Assembly: GCF_004341625.1 (NCBI RefSeq)
Contig: NZ_SLZG01000015.1
Span: forward strand, 1-64,000
Direction: 5' to 3'
Origin: Rhizobium sp. BK376
Lineage (GTDB): Bacteria; Pseudomonadota; Alphaproteobacteria; Rhizobiales; Rhizobiaceae
DNA length: 64,000 nt
Shown: positions 26,373-34,305 of the stretch, piece by piece
Layout of the letters: the number at the start of each line of letters is the position of its first letter
Numbering within the stretch: position 1 is the first letter of the stretch
The notes under the pieces: generated by a model
What the model saw: the letters and a program-made list of their open reading frames with translations, nothing else
Databases searched by the model: none
Told to the model about the DNA's origin: nothing
Translations under genes and position numbers: made by a program

Positions 26373-26526
26373 CTCTGTACCCCTTGTCGATAGTTTTTTG
26401 GATTTTGTCTGCGGCTGCGCAGGCGAGTGCGGTGATGCCTCCCCGCATCCTCTGAACATCCGCAACGAAATATGTTCACGATCTTCCTGCCGCGAAGGCC
26501 CTGGGCAACTTCGCAGAAAAACGTTC

Positions 26527-26536
26527 GTGTACAAAT
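26527..26536 (-). promoter_or_regulatory. Operator copy ATTTGTACAC facing the binding-protein gene
   Basis: GTGTACAAAT on the plus strand is the exact inverse of 26750-26759 and sits downstream of a minus-strand TTGACA. The MarR regulator at 30326 is the likeliest partner. Confidence 0.55.
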
Positions 26537-26749
26537 AACCTGTCCCTAGTTTTCTATCTTGTCAAGCGCCGTTTGACCGCCGGTTAGATGCCTTGTTTCC
26601 GATCTAACGATATTCTCGGACATTCAGCACGTTCCGCTGCGATGAATGGGCCTGGGCCGGCGCCGTTGCCCTGGCTATTTTGCAGGAAAAACAGCATCTA
26701 AGCGTTCGCCGAAAAAGCGCGCTTGACAATGGCTGGGACTGCTGAAATC

Positions 26750-26759
26750 ATTTGTACAC
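26750..26759 (+). promoter_or_regulatory. Operator copy ATTTGTACAC facing the permease genes
   Basis: It lies 21 bases after TTGACA at 26723, where a bound protein would block the start site. It is the exact inverse of 26527-26536, 223 bases away centre to centre. Confidence 0.55.
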
Positions 26760-26961
26760 AAAACAAAGAAAGAAGAATTTGAGGGTGAGCAAATGAGGCA
26801 GTCTCAGACAATCATGCAAGCGACCGCTTAGCGGATAACGCGTTATCGGCATCGGCGCGAGAAACCGTGCTGCGGCATGACGCGGCCGGCGAGTGAACTT
26901 CAATATTGGATTTGACCGCTGCAGCGACGCGAAGGTCGTTGTGGTCGCGGAGGACGGCTGG

Positions 26962-27876
26962 ATGGCCACACTTAACGCTCAAGAACCCCCGTCGGCGGTT
27001 GCGCTTGAAGGAAAGCAGTCTCGGCGGCTACCGTCATGGGTGACGACAGGTGCGTTGCTTTTGCCGACCTATGGCTGGCTGACGCTGGCCGTCTTCATTC
27101 CCTTGCTGGCGATGTTTGCCTTTTCCTTCATGACGGCAACGCCGCTGGGCAACAAGCCGATTGTCTTCACGCTGAAGCAATACCGCGCCTTCATCGATCA
27201 GCCTTATCTGATCGGCGTCGGGATCAGCTCGCTGCTGATCGGCTTCTGGACGACGTTTTTCTGTGCCGTGCTTGGTTTCTTTGCGGCCCTTGCTCTTGCC
27301 CGCGCCACGATTGGCCGGACCAAAGAGGTGCTGCTGATCCTCATCCTCCTACCTTTCTGGACCAACGGACTGGTGCGCGTCTTCTCCTGGACGATGGTGC
27401 TGCGTGAAGGCGGGTTCCTCGACTATGTCCTTCACCTGATCGCGCCGGGGGCCGGTTCGATCGGCTTCCTCTACACTCGGCCGGCGATCGTGGTTGGTCT
27501 GGTACATGGCTATCTGCCCTACATGATCCTGACCTGTTACATCGCGCTCTCGACCATCGACGACGCGATTATCGAAGCGGCATTCAGCCTCGGCGCTCGC
27601 TGGTGGGTCGTGCTCTACAAGATCCTCCTGCCGATGGCTGCGCCCGGCCTGATTTCCGGTGCCGTTCTGACATTCGTTCCCGTGATCGGCTCGTTCATGG
27701 AGCCTCGCATTCTTGGCGGCCGCGTCGGCGTGACGATGGGAACCGTAATCGAGGACCAGTTCACCCAGGCGTTTAACTGGCCGCTCGGAGCTTCACTCTC
27801 CTTCACGCTTCTGGCCGTGGTTCTGGCGATCTTCGCCACGTTCTCCGGAGTGCTGAAGCGTGGATCCGTCGCATAG
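26962..27876 (+). CDS. ABC transporter permease (PotB-like)
   Basis: The 304-residue inner-membrane protein has six predicted segments, the first after 'LPSWVTTGALLLPTYGWL'. The EAA loop near residue 215 reads 'IEAAFSLGARWWVVLYKILLPMAAPG'. Start ATG 26962 is preceded by GCGGAGGACGG. It precedes the second permease by 8 bases and belongs with the ATPase at 28651 and the divergent binding protein. Appears intact. Confidence 0.88.
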   Translation: MATLNAQEPPSAVALEGKQSRRLPSWVTTGALLLPTYGWLTLAVFIPLLAMFAFSFMTATPLGNKPIVFTLKQYRAFIDQPYLIGVGISSLLIGFWTTFFCAVLGFFAALALARATIGRTKEVLLILILLPFWTNGLVRVFSWTMVLREGGFLDYVLHLIAPGAGSIGFLYTRPAIVVGLVHGYLPYMILTCYIALSTIDDAIIEAAFSLGARWWVVLYKILLPMAAPGLISGAVLTFVPVIGSFMEPRILGGRVGVTMGTVIEDQFTQAFNWPLGASLSFTLLAVVLAIFATFSGVLKRGSVA

Positions 27877-27884
27877 GTGCTGGA

Positions 27885-28664
27885 ATGAAGACACTCGGAC
27901 GTTTCTATCTCTTTGCGATCCTGGCGTTTCTCTACACGCCGATCATCGTGATGATGGCGATGGGCTTCAATGAATCGCCGCTCTACCAGCTGCCGTTCAG
28001 TTTCTCGACCCGGTGGTACGTCGCCCTGATGGGCAATACCGTGCTACTGACCTCGGGTCTGAACAGCATCATCATCGCCGTGATCACCGGTGTGGTTGCG
28101 ACGACGCTCGGAACCGTAGCCTCCGTGGCGCTGTCCCGCCGCAGCTTCCGCGGACGCAGCCTGCTGCAGCTGCTGCTCCTGCCACCGATCGCCATTCCTT
28201 GGCTGATCACCGGGACGGCGATGCTGATCTTCTTCTACTGGAGTGGAATAGGCCGCGGCATGCACGCACTGATCATAGGCCACGTTGCACTCGCCATTCC
28301 TTATGTCGTCATCGTGGTTGGCACCGGGTTCAAGACGATCCGCGCAGATCTTGAGGAAGCGGCGATGAGCCTTGGGTCGACGCCGATCCATGCCTTCTAT
28401 TCGGTAACGCTGCCGCTGCTCTTTCCAAGCATTTTGGGCGCCGCCCTGTTTGCGTTTGCCGTCTCGCTTGACCAGTTCGTGATTTCCTACTTCCTGGCGA
28501 CGCCGGGTTACACGACGTTGCCGGTGCAGATCTATTCGGCGATCCGCAAGGGTTTCACGCCCGAGATCAATGCGATCTCCACCATCCTTCTACTCGGCTC
28601 CATGGCCGCAATTCTCATCTTCGCCCGCTTCGCAAAACCCGGAGAAAATCGTGACCCACGTTAA
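27885..28664 (+). CDS. ABC transporter permease (PotC-like)
   Basis: The 259-residue permease has the expected membrane segments ('FYLFAILAFLYTPIIVMMAMG' first) and the EAA loop 'LEEAAMSLGSTPIHAFYSVT' near residue 155. It overlaps the ATPase gene by 14 bases, suggesting coupled translation. Unlike the PotC-like gene at 5875, it is full length. Confidence 0.88.
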   Translation: MKTLGRFYLFAILAFLYTPIIVMMAMGFNESPLYQLPFSFSTRWYVALMGNTVLLTSGLNSIIIAVITGVVATTLGTVASVALSRRSFRGRSLLQLLLLPPIAIPWLITGTAMLIFFYWSGIGRGMHALIIGHVALAIPYVVIVVGTGFKTIRADLEEAAMSLGSTPIHAFYSVTLPLLFPSILGAALFAFAVSLDQFVISYFLATPGYTTLPVQIYSAIRKGFTPEINAISTILLLGSMAAILIFARFAKPGENRDPR

Positions 28665-29694
28665 CGTAAAGTCGGTTGCCAAGAGCTACGGCTCGGTGCC
28701 TGTCCTGTCCGATATTTCGACGGAATTCGCTGAAGGCTCTTTCACCAGTCTGCTTGGCCCTTCCGGCTCGGGCAAGACGACGCTCCTGCGTATTATTGCA
28801 GGCTTCATTACCGCCGATCAGGGCAGGGTGACGATCGGCGAACGGGATGTCACCAACGTTCCCGTCTGGCACCGCAACATTGGAATGATGTTCCAGTCCT
28901 ACGCGCTTTTCCCGCATATGACGATTGCGCAGAACGTCTCTTTCGGACTGGAACGTCGCGGCATCCGGGGCGAGGTCGCCCGCAAGGAAGTCGAGCGCGC
29001 GCTCGAAATGGTACGGCTGCCGGGCTTCGGCGACCGCTTGCCGAAGCAGCTGTCGGGTGGCCAGCAACAGCGCGTCGCGCTAGCCCGCGCTATCGTCATC
29101 AAGCCGAGTGTCCTGCTGCTCGACGAGCCGCTTTCGGCGCTCGATCGGAGGCTGCGCCAGGAAATGCAGGTCGAGCTCTTGCGCATCCAGCGCGAAAGCG
29201 GGCTGACGACGATTTTCGTCACGCATGACCAGGAAGAGGCGCTGACGCTGTCCGACAAGGTGGCGATCCTCGACAAGGGCAAGATCGTCCAGATCGGCGA
29301 GCCGGCAAACGTCTACGAGCGACCGCGAACGCGATTTGCGGCGGAGTTTCTCGGTGACTCGAACTTCCTGCCCGGCACCGTGGAGAATGGCGGTGTCCGT
29401 CTCGAAGATGGCGGCATGGTCGACGTTTCAGGCACACTGCCGTCGGCAGGAACAAAGGTGACGCTCGCCATCCGGCCCGAGAAGATGTCGCCGTCAGGCG
29501 AAGGCAAGAACCGGATCTCGGCGCAGATCAAGACGGTGATCTATGCAGGGCCAGTGCTCTCCTATCATCTGGTGACCAATCAGGGACGCGAACTGAAGCT
29601 GTTCTCGCAGAATCGCGACGGCAGCCTTTTGCGCGAAGGCGAAAACGTCACGCTATCGTGGATGCCCGAGCACACCGTCGCGTTGGTCGAATAG
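28651..29694 (+). CDS. ABC transporter ATP-binding protein (PotA-like)
   Basis: With GTG 28651 as start the protein has 347 residues: Walker A GPSGSGKT (residues 36-43), signature LSGGQQQR, Walker B 'LLLDEPLSALDRR', switch 'FVTHDQEEA', and a TOBE-type C-terminal domain ('LAIRPEKM'). It overlaps the preceding permease and is followed after 1 base by a cysteine hydrolase gene, so the hydrolase is probably made together with the transporter. It energises uptake of the substrate bound by the protein at 25293. Confidence 0.88.
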   Translation: MTHVNVKSVAKSYGSVPVLSDISTEFAEGSFTSLLGPSGSGKTTLLRIIAGFITADQGRVTIGERDVTNVPVWHRNIGMMFQSYALFPHMTIAQNVSFGLERRGIRGEVARKEVERALEMVRLPGFGDRLPKQLSGGQQQRVALARAIVIKPSVLLLDEPLSALDRRLRQEMQVELLRIQRESGLTTIFVTHDQEEALTLSDKVAILDKGKIVQIGEPANVYERPRTRFAAEFLGDSNFLPGTVENGGVRLEDGGMVDVSGTLPSAGTKVTLAIRPEKMSPSGEGKNRISAQIKTVIYAGPVLSYHLVTNQGRELKLFSQNRDGSLLREGENVTLSWMPEHTVALVE

Positions 29695-29695
29695 A

Positions 29696-30322
29696 ATGAA
29701 GATCGAGACCATCTTTGATGGCTACTGTCACGTGGTCATCGACATGCAGCGGCTCTTCGCCGAAGAGACCGCATGGCACGCGCCTGCAATGCGCGACATT
29801 CTCGAAAACGTCATTGCGCTCAGCCGGCGCATGCCGTCCGAGACGCTATTTGCGCGGTTTATCGTGCCTGCCTCAGTGGACAACGCGTCCGGATGCTGGA
29901 AGCCCTACTACGAGCGTTGGTCCATGCTGACCGGCGATCATCACGATCCAGCCCTTCACGACCTGATGGGGCCGCTGCGGGCGATCGCGCCGGCCGAACA
30001 GATATTCGACAAACCGGGTTACTCGATCTTCTCCAACGAGACCCTTCATTCGCGGCTGCAGAAGAACGGTGTTCGGACCATCATCGTCTCAGGAGCGGAA
30101 ACCGACGTCTGCGTCTATTCCAGCGTTCTCCAGGCCATCGACCTCGGCTACCTCGTGGTGATTGCGACGGATGCGGTGGCAAGCAGCGATGGCGCGGCCC
30201 ATCGCGCGGTCATCGACCAGCTTGCACCGCGCATGCCCGAACAAATCTTGCTGCTTTCGACCGAGGAGATCTTGAGCGCAGTGGACGCGGCTCCGGCTCG
30301 CGGCACTCTCACCAAAGGATAG
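29696..30322 (+). CDS. Isochorismatase-like cysteine hydrolase of unknown substrate
   Basis: The 208-residue protein has the superfamily triad Asp16 ('HVVIDMQRL'), Lys106 ('IFDKPGYSIF') and Cys139 ('GAETDVCVYSSV'). The DxHxxxxH metal motif of true nicotinamidases is not seen. It starts 1 base after the transporter ATPase and 3 bases before a MarR gene. This placement suggests it cleaves an amide on the compound brought in by the transporter, perhaps yielding a pyridine carboxylate for the nic pathway or an intermediate such as an aliphatic amide. The family also includes NicF, biuret hydrolase and N-carbamoyl hydrolases, so the reaction is open. Confidence 0.8.
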   Translation: MKIETIFDGYCHVVIDMQRLFAEETAWHAPAMRDILENVIALSRRMPSETLFARFIVPASVDNASGCWKPYYERWSMLTGDHHDPALHDLMGPLRAIAPAEQIFDKPGYSIFSNETLHSRLQKNGVRTIIVSGAETDVCVYSSVLQAIDLGYLVVIATDAVASSDGAAHRAVIDQLAPRMPEQILLLSTEEILSAVDAAPARGTLTKG

Positions 30323-30325
30323 GTC

Positions 30326-30793
30326 ATGCAGAACGGGGATCAGGAGGTGCCGAGTCAGCCGCGCCATAGTGACAAGGCGGCCGGGGCCTATACGCTTGCC
30401 GAACAGATTGGATATCTTCTGCGACAGGCAAACCAGCGGCACGTGGCGATCTTTACCAGCCGAATGAACGAGAAGCTGACGACGACGCAATGGGCGGCGC
30501 TGGTCAAACTGCGCGACCTCCAGCCCTGTTCGCAGGTCAATCTTGGGCGCGAAACGGCGATGGACGTCGCGACCATCAAGGGCGTGGTAGACCGGCTGGC
30601 AAAGCGCAACCTGGTCCGTACCGCGCCGGATACGACCGACGCGAGACGGCTCGTCCTGACCCTTACCGAGGAAGGCGAGGCCGCGGTCGCCCGCAACCTG
30701 CCTGTCGCGAACGACATCTCGGAAGAGACCCTGTCAACACTGTCATCCGCCGAGCGCGCCATGCTCGCCGAGCTGCTACGCAAGATCTCCTGA
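30326..30793 (+). CDS. MarR-family regulator (second, NicR-like)
   Basis: The 155-residue regulator is clearly related to the one at 24690: 'LAEQIGYLLRQANQRHVAIF' aligns with 'VTDQVGHLLRKAYQRHLAIF', and 'MDVATIKGVVDRLAKRNLV' with 'VDQATIRGIIDRLKSKNMI'. Both are winged-helix dimers. It ends the transporter/hydrolase operon and probably controls it through the ATTTGTACAC sites at 26527 and 26750. The duplication suggests two related ligands, for example a precursor and nicotinate-derived 6-hydroxynicotinate. Confidence 0.85.
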   Translation: MQNGDQEVPSQPRHSDKAAGAYTLAEQIGYLLRQANQRHVAIFTSRMNEKLTTTQWAALVKLRDLQPCSQVNLGRETAMDVATIKGVVDRLAKRNLVRTAPDTTDARRLVLTLTEEGEAAVARNLPVANDISEETLSTLSSAERAMLAELLRKIS

Positions 30794-30981
30794 CCCGGCG
30801 ACCCATCTGAACGCCTCGCGAAGGGAATTTGGTAACTTGGACACGATCACCGCATTGAGAGCCGTCTTCGAGCGGTTTATCCGCGGCTAGTTCGCTTTTC
30901 GGATCAGTCAGCGCAGCGAGCGAGCCAAGCTCGCAGCGAACATTGACGACATTGGAGCTAGGTCTGTGAGTGCAGCCGGCT

Positions 30982-31692
30982 TCAGCCTTCGTCTTTCACC
31001 GATGCAAAGACCGTGCTGGCATCGCTGACGATCGAGACATGCGAATAGGCGGCTTGGCCGGCGCCGATTGCATCGGCACGCATGATCGCCGTCACGATGA
31101 CGTCGTGCTCTTCATAGGATTTGGCAAGGCGTCCCGGAAGGCGGAACTGCGCGCGGCGGAAGGGTGCCAGACGCGCCCGCGTCTGGGTCACCAGGTCATA
31201 GACGTGATCGTTGTGGGCACCGCGGTAAAGCCGCGTGTGAAAATCCGTATTGTGGGCCGCATAGTCTTCTTCGGCACCGCGGCGAACGAGTTGCATCGAG
31301 GCGCGGTGTGCCGCCTCCAGCGCGTGTCGCTCATCGATCGCCATACGCTGGGCCGAAAGCCGGGCGCAGATCGCCTCGAGTTCCGCCATCGCTTCGAACA
31401 TCGAATGAAGATAACGCTCGCTGACATTGGTGACGACGGCGCTGCGGTTGGGCTCGCGGCCGACGAGCCCCATAGCGCAGAGCTGCCTCAGAGCCTCGCG
31501 CACGGGCGTGCGCGATACGTCGAAGCGCACGGCAAGCGATGTTTCATCGAGCTTGTCCCCAGGTGACATGACGCCGGTGACGATCATATCGGCAATCGCC
31601 CGCACCATCTGCTCGACGGTCGTTCCTGCCCGGATGATTTCCTTGCGCCTGACTTGTTTCACGGACTCAATCTGCGTGTTGCCTGAGTGCAT
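30982..31692 (-). CDS. GntR-family (FadR-type) transcriptional regulator
   Basis: The protein (~236 residues from ATG 31692) has an N-terminal winged helix ('GTTVEQMVRAIADMIVTGVM', 'DETSLAVRFDVSRTPVREALRQLCAMGLV') and an all-helical FCD effector domain ('MFEAMAELEAICARLSAQRM', 'DFHTRLYRGAHNDHVYDLV'). It is divergent from the BMP-transporter operon and should respond to its substrate. The ATG lies inside a TGCATACA site; GTG 31662 is an alternative start that would place the site wholly upstream. Three copies of the site lie between the two genes. Confidence 0.85.
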   Translation of the reverse strand: MHSGNTQIESVKQVRRKEIIRAGTTVEQMVRAIADMIVTGVMSPGDKLDETSLAVRFDVSRTPVREALRQLCAMGLVGREPNRSAVVTNVSERYLHSMFEAMAELEAICARLSAQRMAIDERHALEAAHRASMQLVRRGAEEDYAAHNTDFHTRLYRGAHNDHVYDLVTQTRARLAPFRRAQFRLPGRLAKSYEEHDVIVTAIMRADAIGAGQAAYSHVSIVSDASTVFASVKDEG

Positions 31693-31702
31693 ACAGATGT
31701 AT
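31688..31702 (+). promoter_or_regulatory. GntR-type operator copy 1
   Basis: TGCATACAGATGTAT: the arms ATACA and TGTAT are exact inverse matches around GA. It overlaps the proposed gntR start and shares TGCATACA with 31850 and 31929, so it is probably the autoregulatory site. Confidence 0.5.
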
Positions 31703-31849
31703 TGTGAGAGCCGGAAAGTCAAATTTGGCGGAAATCGCTCGAAAACTCACAGAAAACCAGGTCTGTGAGAAGCTTCCCTTTCGCCGCAATCGCTATGCCG
31801 GCGCGTTTTTAATCAGTGATTAATTTTTGACCTTTCGGCATGCGAAATC

Positions 31850-31861
31850 TGCATACACTTT
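31850..31861 (+). promoter_or_regulatory. GntR-type operator copy 2 (TGCATACACTTT)
   Basis: An identical 12-mer occurs 79 bases downstream at 31929. This copy lies directly upstream of a candidate -35. Confidence 0.5.
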
Positions 31862-31891
31862 TTACATGTCGCCAAGGGCAGAAAATATAAT
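31861..31891 (+). promoter_or_regulatory. Candidate promoter of the BMP-transporter operon
   Basis: TTTACA (31861-31866) and a consensus TATAAT (31886-31891) are separated by 19 bases. Flanked by operator copies 2 and 3, it could be repressed by looping. Confidence 0.45.
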
Positions 31892-31928
31892 CACGTATTT
31901 TCAATTGGTTAAAATTTGGCACGGCTGT

Positions 31929-31940
31929 TGCATACACTTT
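31929..31940 (+). promoter_or_regulatory. GntR-type operator copy 3 (TGCATACACTTT)
   Basis: Exact repeat of 31850-31861, placed downstream of the candidate TATAAT and before the BMP gene. Confidence 0.5.
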
Positions 31941-31984
31941 CTTGTACCAATTTAACCGGCCCCGCGCCGCAAGGGAGCATCGCG

Positions 31985-33112
31985 ATGACCAAACTCCTTT
32001 CCATGAACCGCCGCAACTTTCTGCAGACTTCAGCCGCCGGCGCGCTCGCCGGTCTGGTTCCCGGCCTGCTTGCTTCCCGCGCCGCCGCAGAGACGGCGCT
32101 GACCGTCGGCTTCATCTATGTCGGTCCCAAGGACGACTATGGCTACAACCAGTCACATGCCGAAGGTGCTGCCGTCGTCAAGGCGATGCCGGGTGTTACG
32201 GTCGTCGAGGAAGAGAACGTGCCGGAGACGGTCGACGTCCAGAAGACGATGGAATCGATGATCAATCTCGACGGGGCTTCGCTGATTTTCCCGACCTCCT
32301 TCGGCTATTTCGATCCACATATGCTGGCGATGGCGGCCAAATATCCGAACATCCAGTTCCGTCATTGCGGCGGCCTGTGGCAGAAGGACAAGCACCCGAC
32401 GAATACCGGGTCCTACTTCGGCTATATCTTCCAGGGTCAGTATCTGAACGGCGTTACGGCCGGCTATGCGACGAAGAGCAAGAAGATCGGCTTCGTCGCC
32501 GCCAAGCCCATTCCGCAGGTGCTGCAGAACATCAACGCCTTCCTGCTCGGCGCGCGCTCGGTCGATCCGGGCATCACCTGCCAGGTCATCTTCACGGGCG
32601 AATGGTCGTTGGCGGTCAAAGAAGCGGAAGCCACCAACGCACTCGTCGACCAGGGTGCTGACGTCATCACCTGCCATGTCGATAGCCCGAAGGTGGTTGT
32701 CCAGACGGCGGCCGGTCGCGGCGCATTCGTCTGCGGCTACCACGCAAACCAGAGCCCGCTCGCGCCTGGAAAATACCTGACCGGCGCCGAGTGGGCCTGG
32801 GGGAATGTCTATAGCAATTTCATCAAGCAGGCTCAGGCGGGGCAAACCCTGCCGAACTTCGTCCGCGGCGGCCTGAAGGACGGCTTCGTCAAGATGAGCG
32901 CCCTTGGCCCGGGCATGTCGGACGAAGGCCGCAAGAAATTCGAGGCGACCAAGGCCGAGATGATGGCCGGCGGCTTCTCCGTCTTCAAGGGTCCGCTGAA
33001 GGACAACAAGGGCAAGCAGGTGGTCGACAGCGGCAAGGCCTATGCCGAAGACGCAATTGAGCTGGAGAGCATGGATTATCTCGTCGAGGGCGTCGTGGGA
33101 TCCACAGCCTGA
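31985..33112 (+). CDS. BMP-family ABC transporter solute-binding protein
   Basis: The 375-residue protein starts at ATG 31985 behind AAGGGAG, with a Tat-like signal ('MNRRNFLQTSAAGALAGL') ending near 'RAAAE'. The mature part is of the BMP (basic membrane protein/PnrA) family: 'LTVGFIYVGPKDDYGYNQSHAEG', 'YPNIQFRHCGGLW', 'GQYLNGVTAGYATKSKKIGFVA'. BMP proteins generally bind purine nucleosides or related N-heterocycles; the AtzT protein from a Pseudomonas atrazine plasmid is one that binds 2-hydroxyatrazine and guanine. In this operon with biuret and allophanate hydrolases, a urea oligomer, triazine or purine breakdown product is likely. Confidence 0.88.
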   Translation: MTKLLSMNRRNFLQTSAAGALAGLVPGLLASRAAAETALTVGFIYVGPKDDYGYNQSHAEGAAVVKAMPGVTVVEEENVPETVDVQKTMESMINLDGASLIFPTSFGYFDPHMLAMAAKYPNIQFRHCGGLWQKDKHPTNTGSYFGYIFQGQYLNGVTAGYATKSKKIGFVAAKPIPQVLQNINAFLLGARSVDPGITCQVIFTGEWSLAVKEAEATNALVDQGADVITCHVDSPKVVVQTAAGRGAFVCGYHANQSPLAPGKYLTGAEWAWGNVYSNFIKQAQAGQTLPNFVRGGLKDGFVKMSALGPGMSDEGRKKFEATKAEMMAGGFSVFKGPLKDNKGKQVVDSGKAYAEDAIELESMDYLVEGVVGSTA

Positions 33113-33132
33113 TCCCAAGGGAGGGAAGCGTC

Positions 33133-34305
33133 ATGACGGTCAAGGTCGACGATCAGACAATTTCGCTTGCTGCCACCAGGCAGGCATCGCTGCGCCCGCT
33201 GCTGGAATGGCTGGCGCGGCGAACCGAGCCGGTGGTCATCACGCTCGGCGGCATTCTGACCGGCCTGGCGCTCTTCTCCCTTTTCATCCTTGCGCTCGGC
33301 AGATCGCCGGCCGTGCTCTACCAGCTGATGTATACCGGCGGCTTCGGCAGCTGGTTTTCCATCCAGAACAGCCTGAGCCGGGCCTCGCCGCTGCTTCTGA
33401 CCGCGCTCTGCGTCGCGCTGCCGGCACGTCTCGGGCTCGTCATCATCGGTGGCGAAGGCGCGGTTGTTCTCGGCGGTGTCGCGGCAGCGGCGATCGCCCT
33501 GCCGCTCGTCGGCACGGCGCCGGTCGTTGTCGTCCTGATCCTGATGGCCGCCGCCGCCTTCGTCGTCGGTGGCATCTGGATCAGCCTGGCGGGCCTGCTG
33601 CGCCATTATCGCGGCGTCAACGAGACCATTTCCTCGCTGCTGCTCGCCTATATCGCCATCGCCCTGATGAACCAGTTCGTCGAGGGGCCGCTGCGCGATC
33701 CCGAGAGCCTCAACAAGCCTTCCACCAAGCCGCTGCCGCACGACTACATGCTGGGCAATATTCCGGGCATGGACGTGCATTGGGGCCTCGTGATCGGCAT
33801 CGTTGCCTGCATTCTTTCCTGGGTGCTGATCGAAATGACGAGCTTCGGCTTTGCCGCGCGCATTGCCGGCGGGAATGTGCGTGCCGCCCAGATCCAGGGC
33901 CTGCCTGTCGGCAAGCTGATCGGGGGACTGACGGCGATTGCCGGCGGCTTCGCCGGTCTTGCCGGCATGGTGGAAGTCGCCGCCGTCCAGGGCAGCGCCA
34001 ACGCTTCCCTTGCAGCCGGCTACGGCTATACCGGCATCCTCGTCGCCTTCCTCGCCCGGCATAATCCGCTGGCGATCATTCCCGTCGCCTTCTTTCTCGG
34101 CGGCATCGATGCCGCCGGCGGCCTGATCCAGCGGCGCATGGGCCTGCCGGACGCCACCGTTCTCGTCCTCCAGGGCACGCTCTTCATCGTGATCCTGTTC
34201 TGCGAGACCTTCTATGGCCGGTTCAGGATCTTCAATCCCGATCGCTGGCCCGATCTCTGGCCCGATCTCTGGAACATCAGAGGCTTCAACAAGGGGAAGG
34301 CATGA
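33133..34305 (+). CDS. BMP-type ABC transporter permease 1
   Basis: The 390-residue permease has about ten hydrophobic segments ('ITLGGILTGLALFSLFILALG' first) and the BPD_transp_2 core 'GLVIIGGEGAVVLGGVAAAAIAL' and 'IGGLTAIAGGFAGLAGMVEV'. This is the nucleoside/sugar-type permease family used with BMP proteins. The C-terminus contains a short in-frame duplication, WPDLWPDLW (34246-34272). The stop overlaps the next permease start (ATGATGG at 34302). Confidence 0.88.
   Translation: MTVKVDDQTISLAATRQASLRPLLEWLARRTEPVVITLGGILTGLALFSLFILALGRSPAVLYQLMYTGGFGSWFSIQNSLSRASPLLLTALCVALPARLGLVIIGGEGAVVLGGVAAAAIALPLVGTAPVVVVLILMAAAAFVVGGIWISLAGLLRHYRGVNETISSLLLAYIAIALMNQFVEGPLRDPESLNKPSTKPLPHDYMLGNIPGMDVHWGLVIGIVACILSWVLIEMTSFGFAARIAGGNVRAAQIQGLPVGKLIGGLTAIAGGFAGLAGMVEVAAVQGSANASLAAGYGYTGILVAFLARHNPLAIIPVAFFLGGIDAAGGLIQRRMGLPDATVLVLQGTLFIVILFCETFYGRFRIFNPDRWPDLWPDLWNIRGFNKGKA

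Larger units (their letters stand above)
26373..26961. promoter_or_regulatory. Divergent promoter region of the second PotABCD-type transporter
   Basis: This 589-base gap contains paired promoter-operator units. On the minus strand TTGACA is followed 23 bases later by ATTTGTACAC. On the plus strand TTGACA (26723-26728) is followed 21 bases later by ATTTGTACAC (26750). The stretch between the two operators (26537-26749) holds no gene that I can support. The permease start upstream of 26962 is uncertain because the frame is open from a GTG at 26893. Confidence 0.55.

Noticed and set aside
34246..34272. A short tandem repeat giving WPDLWPDLW at the end of the BMP permease
   Set aside because: Two copies of a 12-base unit in frame near a C-terminus. 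It is probably neutral and there is no sign of a larger repeat array.
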